A stretch of DNA of 64,000 bases from an uncultured Methanoregula sp. (GCF_963677065.1 NZ_OY781872.1:2723419-2787418), one strand, 5' to 3'; positions 1-8,564 are shown, counted from the stretch's first letter. Translations and numbers: made by a program. The notes: generated from the letters alone by a model not told the origin.

Positions 1-939
1 ATCGATCTCTTTCTTTTCTTCGGTCTCCCACGGCAGGTCGAGCAGGAGATCGAGATAGTTCCGGATTATGGAGCTCTCGTGATTCTGGCTGCCGCCAGCC
101 TCCAGTTTTCTGGCTTCTTTGAGTGCCTTTTTCCGGATCTCGTCCGGCATCTTCGACTGCTCTATGCGTTCCCGGTACCCCGCATCGCCCTCGGCGCCTT
201 CGCTCTCCCCCAGCTCCTCCTGGATGACTTTCAGCTGCTCGCGGAGCATGGCCTCCCGGTTGGATTTGCCCACCCGGTCGGAGACTTTCTTTGCCATCTC
301 CATCCGGATGCTGATGGTGTCCCGGATCCGCATGAGGAGTTCCAGGAAGGTGATATACCGCTGCCGGACTGAGGCGATCTCGAGGAGCGCCTGCTTCTCG
401 GCCGTGCTGACCGGGAGAAACGGCATGACAAAGCCCATGATCTGGTCGATCGATTCCATGGCATCGATCGGACGGGTGAACTGCTCGGAGCCGGTGAACC
501 GGCTGCTCGTCTCGTGGATGGTGAGCTTGATGTCGGCAAGAATCCTTGTTTTGAGCTCGGTCTCGATGTCCTGCTCGTCCGGCAACGGTTCGGGAACTGC
601 AAAGAACCGCCCGTCCCGCACGACGACAGAGACCGCGTTCACTCTTCGCACAACATCGGCGCAGATGATGTACCCGTCTTCGGTCGGCTCCACGTGGGCG
701 ATCCGGAAAAGACTTCCCACCCGGTAGAGGGATTCTGCAGAAAGATCCGCCGACCGCGTGCCGCTCCTGACGGTCAGGGCGATGGCATGGGTCTCCGGAT
801 CCTGTTCCATGGCTTCGAGCAGGAGGTTTCCGGTGGTCTGGTCAACGCCGAATTTTGTCCGGCTGTCCGGGTACACAACAAGCTCGAAGAGCGGTATGAC
901 AAGTTTTTCTTCAGTACTCTGTGATTTGTCTGATTGCAT
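1..939 (-). CDS. lon: Lon protease, N-terminal part (truncated by window edge)
   Basis: The reading frame is open from an ATG at 939 to base 1 (313 codons) and runs off the window. Residues ~14-200 look like the LON substrate-binding domain, starting with VIPLFELVVYPDS. The stretch near residue 275 (REAMLREQLKVIQEELGE) is the helical linker typical of Lon just before the AAA+ domain; ATPase and protease parts must lie outside. Lon degrades misfolded and regulatory proteins with ATP. A GAGG Shine-Dalgarno lies a few bases before the ATG. No N-terminal membrane segment is visible, so a soluble LonA-like form is more likely than archaeal membrane LonB. Upstream sits an imperfect palindrome shared with the promoter of the neighbouring MarR gene, which suggests control by that regulator. 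Confidence 0.85.
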   Translation of the reverse strand, partial: MQSDKSQSTEEKLVIPLFELVVYPDSRTKFGVDQTTGNLLLEAMEQDPETHAIALTVRSGTRSADLSAESLYRVGSLFRIAHVEPTEDGYIICADVVRRVNAVSVVVRDGRFFAVPEPLPDEQDIETELKTRILADIKLTIHETSSRFTGSEQFTRPIDAMESIDQIMGFVMPFLPVSTAEKQALLEIASVRQRYITFLELLMRIRDTISIRMEMAKKVSDRVGKSNREAMLREQLKVIQEELGESEGAEGDAGYRERIEQSKMPDEIRKKALKEARKLEAGGSQNHESSIIRNYLDLLLDLPWETEEKKEID

Positions 940-954
940 GGTTTCCTCAACTGT

Positions 955-977
955 TTAGTTCGAATTTACCTAACTAA
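955..977. promoter_or_regulatory. Putative MarR operator upstream of lon
   Basis: Imperfect inverted repeat with outer arms TTAGTT and AACTAA, about 16 bp upstream of the lon start codon. It shares the core ATTTACCTAA-like half site with the element at 1427-1447 in front of the MarR gene. The position suggests repression of lon by the adjacent MarR protein. This is inferred from sequence similarity only. Confidence 0.5.
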
Positions 978-994
978 TATGCCGGCGAAAAAAA

Positions 995-1414
995 TTACCG
1001 GACTTTCTGCAGGATCCCGATGAGATGATTCCGCTCGTCCTCATCGAGCGTTTCCATCATTCGTTCGATCACCCGTTGCAGGGCAGCCTTTTCTGCCTGT
1101 GCGATCGTTTTTCCTTTCTCGGTCAGCCGGATGTACTGGATACGGCCGTCATCGGGACAGCGCTCCCGGTACACGCAGGCCATCCGTTCACACTTGTTGA
1201 TCATCTCGGTGACCGTGGGTTTGGAGGTTTTTGTGATCTCCGCAAGCCTGCTGAAGCTGACTTCTCCGTGTTCGTCGATCATTCTCAGGTACGCGATCTG
1301 CCGGACGGTCAGGTCGGAGATTCCGCATTCGGAAAAGATCGAGCAGGAGCACTCGTTCTTGATCCTGAAAAGATTCAGGAATGCCTCGTAGAGCTGCTCC
1401 TCTTCGTCCATCAT
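995..1414 (-). CDS. MarR family winged-helix transcriptional regulator
   Basis: A 139-residue protein with the MarR layout: N-terminal helix, a Cys-rich stretch (CSCSIFSEC), then the winged helix with SFSRLAEITKTSKPTVTEMINKCE as helix-turn-helix and DDGRIQYIRLTEKG as the wing. MarR proteins bind palindromes as dimers and respond to ligands or oxidation; the clustered cysteines near residue 25 could be redox-sensitive (inference). Start choice: ATG 1414 or ATG 1411, the latter preceded by GGAG; a TTG at 1426 is also in frame but less likely. The gene lies downstream of a perfect TTAGG-N5-CCTAA inverted repeat, and a similar site precedes lon on the other side, so autoregulation and control of lon are plausible. 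Confidence 0.85.
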   Translation of the reverse strand: MMDEEEQLYEAFLNLFRIKNECSCSIFSECGISDLTVRQIAYLRMIDEHGEVSFSRLAEITKTSKPTVTEMINKCERMACVYRERCPDDGRIQYIRLTEKGKTIAQAEKAALQRVIERMMETLDEDERNHLIGILQKVR

Positions 1415-1426
1415 GCTCCGATCCAA

Positions 1427-1447
1427 ATTAGTTAGGGTTTACCTAAT
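1427..1447. promoter_or_regulatory. Putative MarR autoregulatory operator
   Basis: Contains the perfect inverted repeat TTAGG-GTTTA-CCTAA, flanked by outer ATTAG/CTAAT arms, immediately upstream of the MarR start. It matches the element at 955-977 in spacing and half-site sequence. Confidence 0.55.
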
Positions 1448-1589
1448 GATAAACGTACGGGTAAGGGTAATTGGAAGGCAGCCGGAAGAAAGACTGCAAA
1501 CATAAAAATGCCGTGATTTAATATATCAGGGCAGCCTTTTTTTAAGAGACGCGGACAGCATGTTCCGCTGCAGAAACCAGAGAGGTGTA

Positions 1590-2558
1590 ATGATACCGGA
1601 GAGAAGCCGTTCAAAAGAACGTTCAGGCATGTTTGCGTACCGGGTCCTGTTCATCGCCCTCGCCCTCATGCTCCTTGCGGTACCCGGTTCGGCATCCCCC
1701 GATACATCCGTACCTCCTGCCGGGACAACACTCCAGAAAGTGAATATCAGCACCTATATCGTGGACTTCAACCGGTTCGATGTCGGGGCCGGGACGGTCG
1801 GGGTTGATTGTTATGTCAACTTCAAATCCGATATGCCCGTCTCCATCAATGACTTCGAGCTGATGAACGGGATGATAACTTCGGTGAGCACGATCAAGGA
1901 CACCCCAAACGAGAAAGAATACCGGGTCATTGCAGTCCTGACCGTGGAACCCGATCTCAGCCGCTACCCGTTCGACCGGCACACGCTCCCGATCCGGTTC
2001 GAACCCAAACTCAGGAACGAGCAGGAGATGGTCATCTCGATCGATCCGGTAACGAGCGGGGTCAGCCGCGAGGCAGACCTCCCGGGCTGGACATTCTCAG
2101 ATACCGGCTTCTATGTCACCAACAATTCCTACCTTCCGGGCGAGATCCCCTATTCCCGGGCAGTCTTTGACTATGGCATCGTGAGGGACGCAACCTCGAC
2201 CATCCTGAAGTTCTTCCTCCCGCTCATGCTGATCGTGATAGTCTCGCTCTCGTCGCTCCTGATGAAACTCACGTCCCGGCTCGGGCTGAATGCCTCGATG
2301 TTCCTTGCCGCCGTGCTCATCCACTGGCGTATCGCGGACGCCATCCCGCTCGTTCCTTATGCAACATTCCTGGACCTGTTCATGATCGTTACGTATGCAA
2401 CGCTCGTTATGGTCCTCATCTCAGGAATACTCATGCTGAGATTCTCCGAATCCGGAGATACCGAACGGGTAGACCAGATCAACTACTGGTCGATCCGGCT
2501 CATCCCGCCGGTAACGATTGTATTGTATCTCCTGTTGTTCACCACGCTCCTGGGGTAA
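1590..2558 (+). CDS. Pentameric ligand-gated ion channel (Cys-loop receptor) homologue
   Basis: A 322-residue membrane protein with the full layout of prokaryotic pentameric ligand-gated channels. A signal segment (~14-36) precedes an extracellular beta-rich ligand-binding domain (~45-200) carrying the family hallmark YPFD at 126-129. Four transmembrane helices follow: M1 ~206-225 with a Pro in FLPLMLIV, M2 ~232-250, M3 ~257-283 starting YATFLDLFM, M4 ~302-320. The two Cys-loop cysteines are absent, as usual in prokaryotes. Such channels pass ions when an extracellular ligand binds; the ligand here is unknown. The start ATG 1590 is preceded by GAGGTG at good spacing; an in-frame ATG upstream at 1560 lacks this. 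Monocistronic. Family assignment is strong, function is inferred. Confidence 0.85.
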   Translation: MIPERSRSKERSGMFAYRVLFIALALMLLAVPGSASPDTSVPPAGTTLQKVNISTYIVDFNRFDVGAGTVGVDCYVNFKSDMPVSINDFELMNGMITSVSTIKDTPNEKEYRVIAVLTVEPDLSRYPFDRHTLPIRFEPKLRNEQEMVISIDPVTSGVSREADLPGWTFSDTGFYVTNNSYLPGEIPYSRAVFDYGIVRDATSTILKFFLPLMLIVIVSLSSLLMKLTSRLGLNASMFLAAVLIHWRIADAIPLVPYATFLDLFMIVTYATLVMVLISGILMLRFSESGDTERVDQINYWSIRLIPPVTIVLYLLLFTTLLG

Positions 2559-2677
2559 CAGGAGCCGGGGAGTACGGGCCGTGAAGGTCCGCCGGGGTAA
2601 AATCCGGTCAGCGGAAAAGTCCGATCGGTTCTTGAAGACCCCGGGTATTTTTACCGCTGCAGGACAGAGTACTGCAT

Positions 2678-2986
2678 ATGATCCTTGTTGATGCCAGGTG
2701 TACAATCCTGCCTGAACGGCAGGAGGATTTTACCGGGGAAGTCAAAAATATTCTCAAAAAAGTCCGTGCGGAGGCCGGGTGCCATCGCTATGAATTGTTC
2801 GCTGACCTCCACCAGCCGGGAGTCTTTCATTTTATCGAAGAGTGGGAGAGCCAGGATCATCTCGATGAGCACCTTGCCCAGCCCCACATGAAGGAATATT
2901 TTGCAAAAACAGCGTCGTGGAAGGCAGCCCCGACCGAACTGACCCTGTATGAGATCCGGTCATCGCGATCGACAACTCTCGGGTAA
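2678..2986 (+). CDS. Antibiotic biosynthesis monooxygenase (ABM/YgiN-like) domain protein
   Basis: A 102-residue single-domain protein. It has the ferredoxin-like ABM pattern: first strand MILVDARCTI, then a long helix, ELFADLHQPGVFHFIEEWES as the central strands, and DEHLAQPHMKEYF as the last helix. Members act as small cofactor-free monooxygenases, quinol oxidases or heme-related enzymes, usually as dimers; the substrate cannot be told from sequence. A TATA-like TATTTTTA lies about 30 nt upstream. It stands alone between the ion channel and a lipoprotein gene. Confidence 0.8.
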   Translation: MILVDARCTILPERQEDFTGEVKNILKKVRAEAGCHRYELFADLHQPGVFHFIEEWESQDHLDEHLAQPHMKEYFAKTASWKAAPTELTLYEIRSSRSTTLG

Positions 2987-3053
2987 TGGAAAGATCCCTC
3001 GGACGGGATACCGATACTGTCTGTTTTATAGGAGTAAAAACCATTTTTACAGG

Positions 3054-3626
3054 ATGAGAAGATCGTTATTTTCCTGCACCGGTGTGCTTCTTCTCGGCCT
3101 GCTTCTTCTCAGTGCCGGCTGCACACAAAACCCGTCCGGTGCAACTCCTCCAGTGCCCGCGGCAACCGCGATCAGTTCGCAAGAGAACTATACATCCAAC
3201 GAGACACTCGTCGCATTCGTTGACAGCGCCGTCCTGTACACAAAGACCCATGGCACTCAAAAAGCCATGGCAGAATTCAACAACCGGAACGGCTCGTTCT
3301 TCAAAGGCGAACTCTACATCTATGCCTACGGCTTCAACGGCACCACCCTCGCCCACCCGGTCAACCCGGAGAAAGTCGGCAAAAACCGCGATGATGAGGG
3401 AGCCATCGGGGTCTTTGTCCGGGAGATGGGATCTGCAGTCAGGAACGGGAGCGGTTTCTACCGGTTCACGTACATCAACCCGCTCCACAACAACACGCTC
3501 GAATCGAAGATGGGATACGGGGTCAAAGTGGACGATGACTGGTGGCTTGGCTCCGGGGTCTACACCGGGCCGGTTGAACAGACCCGGCCTGCCACCATGA
3601 CAGCAAAAGGAACACAGGGAAGTTGA
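3054..3626 (+). CDS. Lipoprotein with a single Cache-type sensor domain
   Basis: A 190-residue exported protein. A lipobox (LLSAGC, Cys23) implies membrane anchoring by lipid on the outside. Residues ~45-175 form one Cache-like domain (single Cache 2 type): VDSAVLYTKTHGTQKAMAEFNNRNGSFFKG, then YIYAYGFNGTTLAHPVNPEKVGKNR, then WWLGSGVY. Cache domains bind small ligands such as carboxylates. There is no attached kinase or transducer module, so it may be a solute-binding or accessory sensor protein. The domain is closely similar to the two C-terminal repeats of the lipoprotein at 14266-15936. The ATG at 3054 was chosen because the signal peptide starts there; the upstream in-frame extension is not signal-like. 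Confidence 0.8.
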   Translation: MRRSLFSCTGVLLLGLLLLSAGCTQNPSGATPPVPAATAISSQENYTSNETLVAFVDSAVLYTKTHGTQKAMAEFNNRNGSFFKGELYIYAYGFNGTTLAHPVNPEKVGKNRDDEGAIGVFVREMGSAVRNGSGFYRFTYINPLHNNTLESKMGYGVKVDDDWWLGSGVYTGPVEQTRPATMTAKGTQGS

Positions 3627-3666
3627 TCACGAGTGTATCCGGGCCCGGTACGGATCCCCGGATACA

Positions 3667-4557
3667 TTACCTGAACAGCCCGTGCAGGAAAAACCGGTGC
3701 TGGCCGAGTTTCCCGTCAAAGTTCGAGGCCCCGATGTGGCTTGCTTTCCCGGTACCTGCTGCTGCAAGGATTCCCGCTTTCAGGGCATTGTTCATGGTTG
3801 CTTCATCGATCCCGTTTATGACAATCTCGTAGATCGATCCAACGCCATCCGGTACAAGGGAATCGGCAATTTTTCCTTTCAGGGTCGGGCAGAACATATG
3901 ATTTGTGCTGGCAGGCATCGGGAAGCGGTAGTTTTTGCTTGCCACCTTGGATCCGCTCTTCACGATCCCGCCGGCAAAACTCATGATGATGCCCTTCATT
4001 CCCCGGATTGCACCGGCGCCGGCAACTGCTGCGGCAAGTGCGGATTTGCTGTCTCTTCCCATGACGAGGAAATTTCCCCCGGCTATTCCCTTGACAGTCC
4101 CGAAACGCTCTTCGCCGATATAATCGCCTTCCATTACCGGGATCTTCCAGCACTGCCTGCCGCCAACAACACAGCGTTCCTCGTACCGGTCCCCGAAATA
4201 GTGCATCCGGATTCCAAAGCGCGATGCGGCATCCGGCAGGCCGTCGAACGCGCCGGCAGTGGGTGCCGGGAGAACGCACTGGGAGACCCGGGCGGCAACA
4301 TTGGCTTTCATGTTCTTCTTCTCGGCACAGATCAGAATAGAGACGCCGGGTCTCCCGTCCGGGGTCTCACGTGCGGGAATCTCGCACTCGATCCCCGCTT
4401 CGCAGGGGCATGCGATTTTGGATGTGGCAAAACCGGTTGCGGTCGCAGCTGCCGTGTGCGCCCACTCTTTTGTATCGGCAGTGATGATAACCCGTGAAAC
4501 CCAGACCGGGAATGCCTCGGCAAACGTATCTATGATCTCGGTTTTGTTTATCTCCAT
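3667..4557 (-). CDS. ftr: Formylmethanofuran:tetrahydromethanopterin formyltransferase
   Basis: Transfers the formyl group from formylmethanofuran to tetrahydromethanopterin, the second step of CO2 reduction to methane. The 296 residues match the family length (~297), and hallmark segments are present: MEINKTEIIDTFAEAFPVWV at the start, ATGFATS, ETPDGRPGVSI, QCVLPAPTAGAFDGLP, VMEGDYIGEE, GIAGGNF, FAGGIVKSGSK, FCPTLK and YEIVINGIDE. The second of two adjacent ATGs was chosen because family members begin MEIN. It follows the 5-formyl-THF cyclo-ligase gene by about 14 bases on the same strand, so they form an operon driven from the TATA box near 5154. Cytoplasmic enzyme; strong evidence for a methanogen. 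Confidence 0.97.
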   Translation of the reverse strand: MEINKTEIIDTFAEAFPVWVSRVIITADTKEWAHTAAATATGFATSKIACPCEAGIECEIPARETPDGRPGVSILICAEKKNMKANVAARVSQCVLPAPTAGAFDGLPDAASRFGIRMHYFGDRYEERCVVGGRQCWKIPVMEGDYIGEERFGTVKGIAGGNFLVMGRDSKSALAAAVAGAGAIRGMKGIIMSFAGGIVKSGSKVASKNYRFPMPASTNHMFCPTLKGKIADSLVPDGVGSIYEIVINGIDEATMNNALKAGILAAAGTGKASHIGASNFDGKLGQHRFFLHGLFR

Positions 4558-4571
4558 CATCCCATCATCCC

Positions 4572-5132
4572 TCAGGGATATACGACACCGTCTTCCGTGA
4601 TAATATGATCCATGCGGACATCCGTCTCGTCCAGCGGAAGGGAATCATACTCCTGGCACGCAAACGCGATGCCGATCTTGCGAAGACCCGTGAACTTTTC
4701 CAGGAACCGGTCATAATACCCGGCACCGTACCCGATCCTGCCGCCGGTCCGGTCAAATCCGAGCATCGGGAGGATGATGGTATCCACGTCCTCGCCCCGG
4801 GCAGGGATCTCGCTCCCGATAGGCTCGGGAACACCGAACGTGCTCGGGACAAGGGCAGCAAAGTCCCGCAGGTACGAGAGCCGGAGGCTCACGTCCTCCT
4901 TGACAATGATCGGGACAATGACCGGGATCTTGCGTTCAAGAAGAGTGGTGATGATCGGCACCGTGTTGACCTCCTTTTCCTTGGAAGTATAGGCCATGAC
5001 CGTCTCACCGTCGCGGATGAGGGTCATGAGATGGCTGCAGATGGCCTGGCTTTTTCTCAGTCGGTCTTCCGGCTCCATGGAATCCTTGCGCTGCCGCAGG
5101 ATCTGCCGTATGCTGCTTTTCTGCTCCCGCAT
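4572..5132 (-). CDS. 5-formyltetrahydrofolate cyclo-ligase family protein
   Basis: A 186-residue protein of the 5-FTHF cyclo-ligase (MTHFS) family. It has N-terminal KSSIRQILRQRKDSM, the ILPMLGFDRTGGRIGYGAGYYDRFL motif region (~117-142) and IGIAFACQEYDSLPLDETD near the end. Family enzymes close 5-formyl-H4folate to methenyl-H4folate using ATP. In a methanogen the true substrate may be a methanopterin derivative (inference), which fits the operon with ftr immediately downstream. A TATA box ~26 nt before the ATG and no Shine-Dalgarno suggest a leaderless mRNA. Confidence 0.9.
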   Translation of the reverse strand: MREQKSSIRQILRQRKDSMEPEDRLRKSQAICSHLMTLIRDGETVMAYTSKEKEVNTVPIITTLLERKIPVIVPIIVKEDVSLRLSYLRDFAALVPSTFGVPEPIGSEIPARGEDVDTIILPMLGFDRTGGRIGYGAGYYDRFLEKFTGLRKIGIAFACQEYDSLPLDETDVRMDHIITEDGVVYP

Positions 5133-5153
5133 GGGCAGTAGTAGAGGACCGGG

Positions 5154-5161
5154 ATATTTAT
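5154..5161 (-). promoter_or_regulatory. TATA box of the cyclo-ligase/ftr operon
   Basis: Read on the minus strand, ATAAATAT lies about 22-29 nt upstream of the cyclo-ligase ATG. That places transcription start at or next to the start codon and predicts a leaderless mRNA. Confidence 0.55.
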
Positions 5162-5264
5162 GCTTTTCCGGTTTGGTTTGAAGTGAAAAGGGTGATGTAC
5201 CGGGGGGATGGGAATATCCCGGTTACCAGGAGCCCGGCATGCGTTTTTATCTGATTATCCCGGG

Positions 5265-6257
5265 TCAGGAACTCTGCTCCTTCCCAAAACCGGTTCCTGA
5301 AGCAATCGATGGCACGCAGCCCACGAGCCAGAAGGTCACAACAGCCATGCTCAGGAAGGTTGCAAACTGAGGGATCAGGGCAGTGATGCCCAGCGTCTTC
5401 CAGATCAGGGGTACAATGGCATTGACAAGAAGCACGGAGAGCGTGCCGGTGATGACGACTGCAGCCCGGCGTTTGTAGTCTTCCGGAGGATTCCATCCGC
5501 CACGGGAACGGAGGTATTCGTAACCAAAAAGGCTGCCGAAGATGATGCCTGAAGCACCCCAGGCATACTGTATACGGGCCGGGTTTATGATGGAACCGGT
5601 CTGCTGGCGGGCGAGTTCAACCCATGCGCCCGGCAGCTGCCAGCCGGCAAGCGAGAGATATGCGGGAATGACGAGCAGGAGCGGGACTGCCGCAACAAGA
5701 ATGAAGAGGGCAAGACGGGCCGGGCGCGGGAGCCGGGCAGCATACGCTTCAGCCTTTGGCGCTGCAAGCAAAAACACCACCAGGAGGAGGATGCCAAGAA
5801 GCCAGCCGCCAAGAATATCCAGAGGAAAATGGATGCCGGAGAATATCCGGACAAGACTGGTGGCAAGGAGCAGAACGATACAGATGATGAAGACCCACCA
5901 GCGCCGGATTACCGTTGCGATATACCCGTACATGACCACACCGCTCATGGCGGCTCCTGAAGGAAAGCCGAACGATGAGTGCGCGGAAAATGGAGTGACA
6001 GCCGAAGAGACCCAGTAGGGCCGGGGCAGGTGGCAGGCAAGTTTTACTGCCTCGTTGAGACCAACGTTCAGACCGAATACCGAGGCAAGCCGGACCCCGA
6101 ACCGGGGATGCAGCCCGAACGTGATCACAGAGATGACGAGAAAATACCAGGGCATCGAGTCCAGGAATTCCCCCTTGGTAAAGAACGTGGTGAGCGGCAG
6201 GGAATATGCCTGGAACGCTGCAACAAATCCCGGATCCATAAACAGGCCCAAATCCAT
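5265..6257 (-). CDS. PAP2-family membrane phosphatase
   Basis: A 330-residue polytopic membrane protein with the three PAP2 phosphatase signatures: KLACHLPRP (~71-79), PSGAAMSG (~100-107) with its SG pair, and SLVRIFSGIHFPLDILGGW (~134-152) with catalytic Arg, His and Asp. The family dephosphorylates lipid phosphates such as polyprenyl diphosphate or phosphatidate. In archaea a role in dolichyl/isoprenoid phosphate recycling or lipid metabolism is plausible but unproven. About 150 residues beyond the PAP2 core add four or so more membrane helices. Monocistronic on the minus strand. Confidence 0.88.
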   Translation of the reverse strand: MDLGLFMDPGFVAAFQAYSLPLTTFFTKGEFLDSMPWYFLVISVITFGLHPRFGVRLASVFGLNVGLNEAVKLACHLPRPYWVSSAVTPFSAHSSFGFPSGAAMSGVVMYGYIATVIRRWWVFIICIVLLLATSLVRIFSGIHFPLDILGGWLLGILLLVVFLLAAPKAEAYAARLPRPARLALFILVAAVPLLLVIPAYLSLAGWQLPGAWVELARQQTGSIINPARIQYAWGASGIIFGSLFGYEYLRSRGGWNPPEDYKRRAAVVITGTLSVLLVNAIVPLIWKTLGITALIPQFATFLSMAVVTFWLVGCVPSIASGTGFGKEQSS

Positions 6258-6436
6258 GGAAATACGTTGTTATGGGCATCCAGATGAAGATTGTTCTTTG
6301 ACTCGGAGAAAAGATCGTTATGAGACAGAAAATAGTGCAGACCGGGCTATCCAATCTGCCCCACACCAGCCACAACACGCAGGAAATGACTCGGGCATTC
6401 CGGGAAGACCATGAGCCCGGGCCGGAAGCCGGGCCC

Positions 6437-7672
6437 TCACCCTTCCGCTGTCAGCGACAGGAAATGTTTTCGGAAAAGCTCCATTGCCCTGCGGGTTCCC
6501 TCCCGGGCTTTTTTGCTGTCCTGGTACCCCATCGTGATCGTCATCTGCCCGCGGAATGTGCTCGTGATAAAACAGGTTGTGGGCATAAAGCCTCCCGGGT
6601 AGCAGACATAGGCACCGGTCAGCCCGGGGATCTCGGGGAGGACGAGCTGCCCGGGATTTGAGAAGAAGATGTCCGCAAGACCCCGTTTCTCCATAGCTGC
6701 CATCTGTTCCACCATATCCCGGATATTCCGTCCTTCCGGATCGCAGTTCTTGTCCATTGCAACCTGTTCGGCAATCCCGATGGCTGACTGCTTGAGGCTT
6801 TTGATCTCCCGGATGACGCGGGGGAGGATCTCATCCATTCCTTCTCCGGCTTTGCGTTCGATTAGGAAACAGACATTGGTGGCCTGGTTGCTCATCACCC
6901 GCGATCCATCGCGTAAATGCTGGCGGAGATTGACCGGGAAGAACAGGGAGAACGGCCCATGATGGCCCGTGAGATCGCTCATGGCAAGGTAGTAGGCTGC
7001 CGTAATCACATCGTTGATGTTGCCCCCGAGCAGTTTTGCACGGGCCCGTATGGGATCAAGCTCGTCCCGGGAGATGCACTCCCGGTGAAACGATGACGGT
7101 TCCCGGGATGTGCCGAACGGATCGGGCCACATGGGATCGATCACTTTCATCTCCGTGAGATGGGGATTTTCTTCCCGGGCCAGCAGACGGGTCCAGAGCG
7201 TGTCGCGTTCCGGTATTCCCCCGGATGCCGGAGGAATGCTGCCGGGCTTTGTGTATTCCTGCAGCAGCTGGGACATAAACGCATGAAGACCGAAGGCATC
7301 GGCAGCCGCATGGGAGAGGTTGATGACGATACAATCTCCCCGGGATCTTCGCAACAGGCGCACCCGCACCTGGAGCGGCCCGTACGGATCAACCGGCCCG
7401 ATCACCTGCGGATGATAATCATCTGCGCATTCCTCCGGCAGTATGGGGGGCACACCGACGGGAGTTGCCATCTCCCAGAACGCGGGGCCATTCCCCCGGA
7501 CAAGCCGGCTGTGAAGAACCGGGTGGGCTGAAATACATGCTTGTGCAGCCGCTTCAAGAGTGCGGGGATCGAGCCGTGTATCGAACTCCATCACGGCGCA
7601 GAGAGTGGCATCACCCATGATCCTGATCGAATCGGTAAAAAGGTCAAGGGCCGAAGCCTCGCGGGTGTACAT
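6437..7672 (-). CDS. Condensation-domain-like acyltransferase (uncharacterised)
   Basis: A 411-residue soluble protein resembling stand-alone NRPS condensation/CAT-fold proteins. LSHAAADAFGLHAF (~120-133) carries the HxxxD catalytic motif in altered form: the first His of HHxxxDG is Ser and the Gly is Ala. FFPVNLRQHL (~240) resembles the conserved C-domain region, and FFSNPGQLVLP is the expected late strand. Family members transfer acyl groups from CoA or carrier proteins to OH or NH2 acceptors. No carrier protein or NRPS lies nearby, so the substrate is unknown. ATG 7672 was chosen over a TTG two codons upstream. Confidence 0.7.
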   Translation of the reverse strand: MYTREASALDLFTDSIRIMGDATLCAVMEFDTRLDPRTLEAAAQACISAHPVLHSRLVRGNGPAFWEMATPVGVPPILPEECADDYHPQVIGPVDPYGPLQVRVRLLRRSRGDCIVINLSHAAADAFGLHAFMSQLLQEYTKPGSIPPASGGIPERDTLWTRLLAREENPHLTEMKVIDPMWPDPFGTSREPSSFHRECISRDELDPIRARAKLLGGNINDVITAAYYLAMSDLTGHHGPFSLFFPVNLRQHLRDGSRVMSNQATNVCFLIERKAGEGMDEILPRVIREIKSLKQSAIGIAEQVAMDKNCDPEGRNIRDMVEQMAAMEKRGLADIFFSNPGQLVLPEIPGLTGAYVCYPGGFMPTTCFITSTFRGQMTITMGYQDSKKAREGTRRAMELFRKHFLSLTAEG

Positions 7673-7787
7673 GCTCAAACCAGGAATTTCCGGATTAATA
7701 AACCTGCACTACAGGACGGTGAAGGTGATGCGGGATCGGATCTGATGACGGTACAGAATCGGGCGCCGGACTCCACCATGATTCCGG

Positions 7788-8564
7788 TTATTTCCGGATT
7801 CGCTTCTGCCGTTCGCGGATATAGATGATCTTTCCAACAGAATCCGTTGACTGCCGTTCATCGATCTCGAAGAGGTCAAGGGAACGGATGAGGTCGAAGA
7901 ATTTCCGGTACCCGTAATTCCGGGAATCGAACTCCGGGCTTTTCTTCTGGATGTTCTGGCCGACAAGGCCGAGTTCGGCCCAGCCCCGCTCATCGGACGA
8001 ATCCTCGACACTGTTTTTGAGTAACTTCAGGAATTTCTGATCCTTTATTACGTCTTTGAATACCATGGCGTTCCGCGGGATTGGAGCTGCAGTCCCGACG
8101 GGCTCCGTGGGCCGCAGGATCTCGGTGTAGATGAATTTGTCACAGGCATCGACAAACGCCTTGGGGGTCTTCTCCTCGCCAAACCCGTACACCATCAGGC
8201 CGGATTCCCGGATCCGGGAGGCCAGGCGGGTGAAATCGCTGTCGCTGGATACAATGCAGAACCCGTCCAGGTTTCCTGCATGGAGGAGATCCATAGCATC
8301 GATGATAAGCGCACTGTCCGTGGCATTCTTCTTCGTTGTATAGCTGAACTGCTGGATGGGGATGATCGAATTGGAGAGAAGGACATCTTTCCATCCCTGG
8401 AGCTGGGGTGTGGTCCAGTTGCCATAGATCCGTTTCACGGAAGCCACGCCGTATTTGGCAACTTCATCCAGCAGGTTTTTGATGATGCTTGCCTGGGCGT
8501 TTTCGGCATCGATGAGCACTGCCAGCCGTTTCTGGCGTTCGATCGGGACTGAATTATATTCCAT
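7788..8564 (-). CDS. NYN-domain RNase-like protein with C-terminal LOTUS/OST-HTH domain
   Basis: A 258-residue protein. Residues ~13-150 form a NYN (LabA/PIN-like) domain: LAVLIDAENA gives the first acidic residues, NATDSALIIDAMDLLH the second, and FCIVSSDSDFTRLASRIRE the third DSD set, so the metal-binding acidic cluster of this nuclease fold is intact. Residues ~178-250 fit the LOTUS/OST-HTH RNA-binding fold (GWAELGLVGQNIQKKSPEF then NYGYRKFFDLIRSL). The pair is expected to bind and perhaps cleave RNA. GGTGG precedes the ATG. The gene is single, on the minus strand. Confidence 0.85.
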   Translation of the reverse strand: MEYNSVPIERQKRLAVLIDAENAQASIIKNLLDEVAKYGVASVKRIYGNWTTPQLQGWKDVLLSNSIIPIQQFSYTTKKNATDSALIIDAMDLLHAGNLDGFCIVSSDSDFTRLASRIRESGLMVYGFGEEKTPKAFVDACDKFIYTEILRPTEPVGTAAPIPRNAMVFKDVIKDQKFLKLLKNSVEDSSDERGWAELGLVGQNIQKKSPEFDSRNYGYRKFFDLIRSLDLFEIDERQSTDSVGKIIYIRERQKRIRK

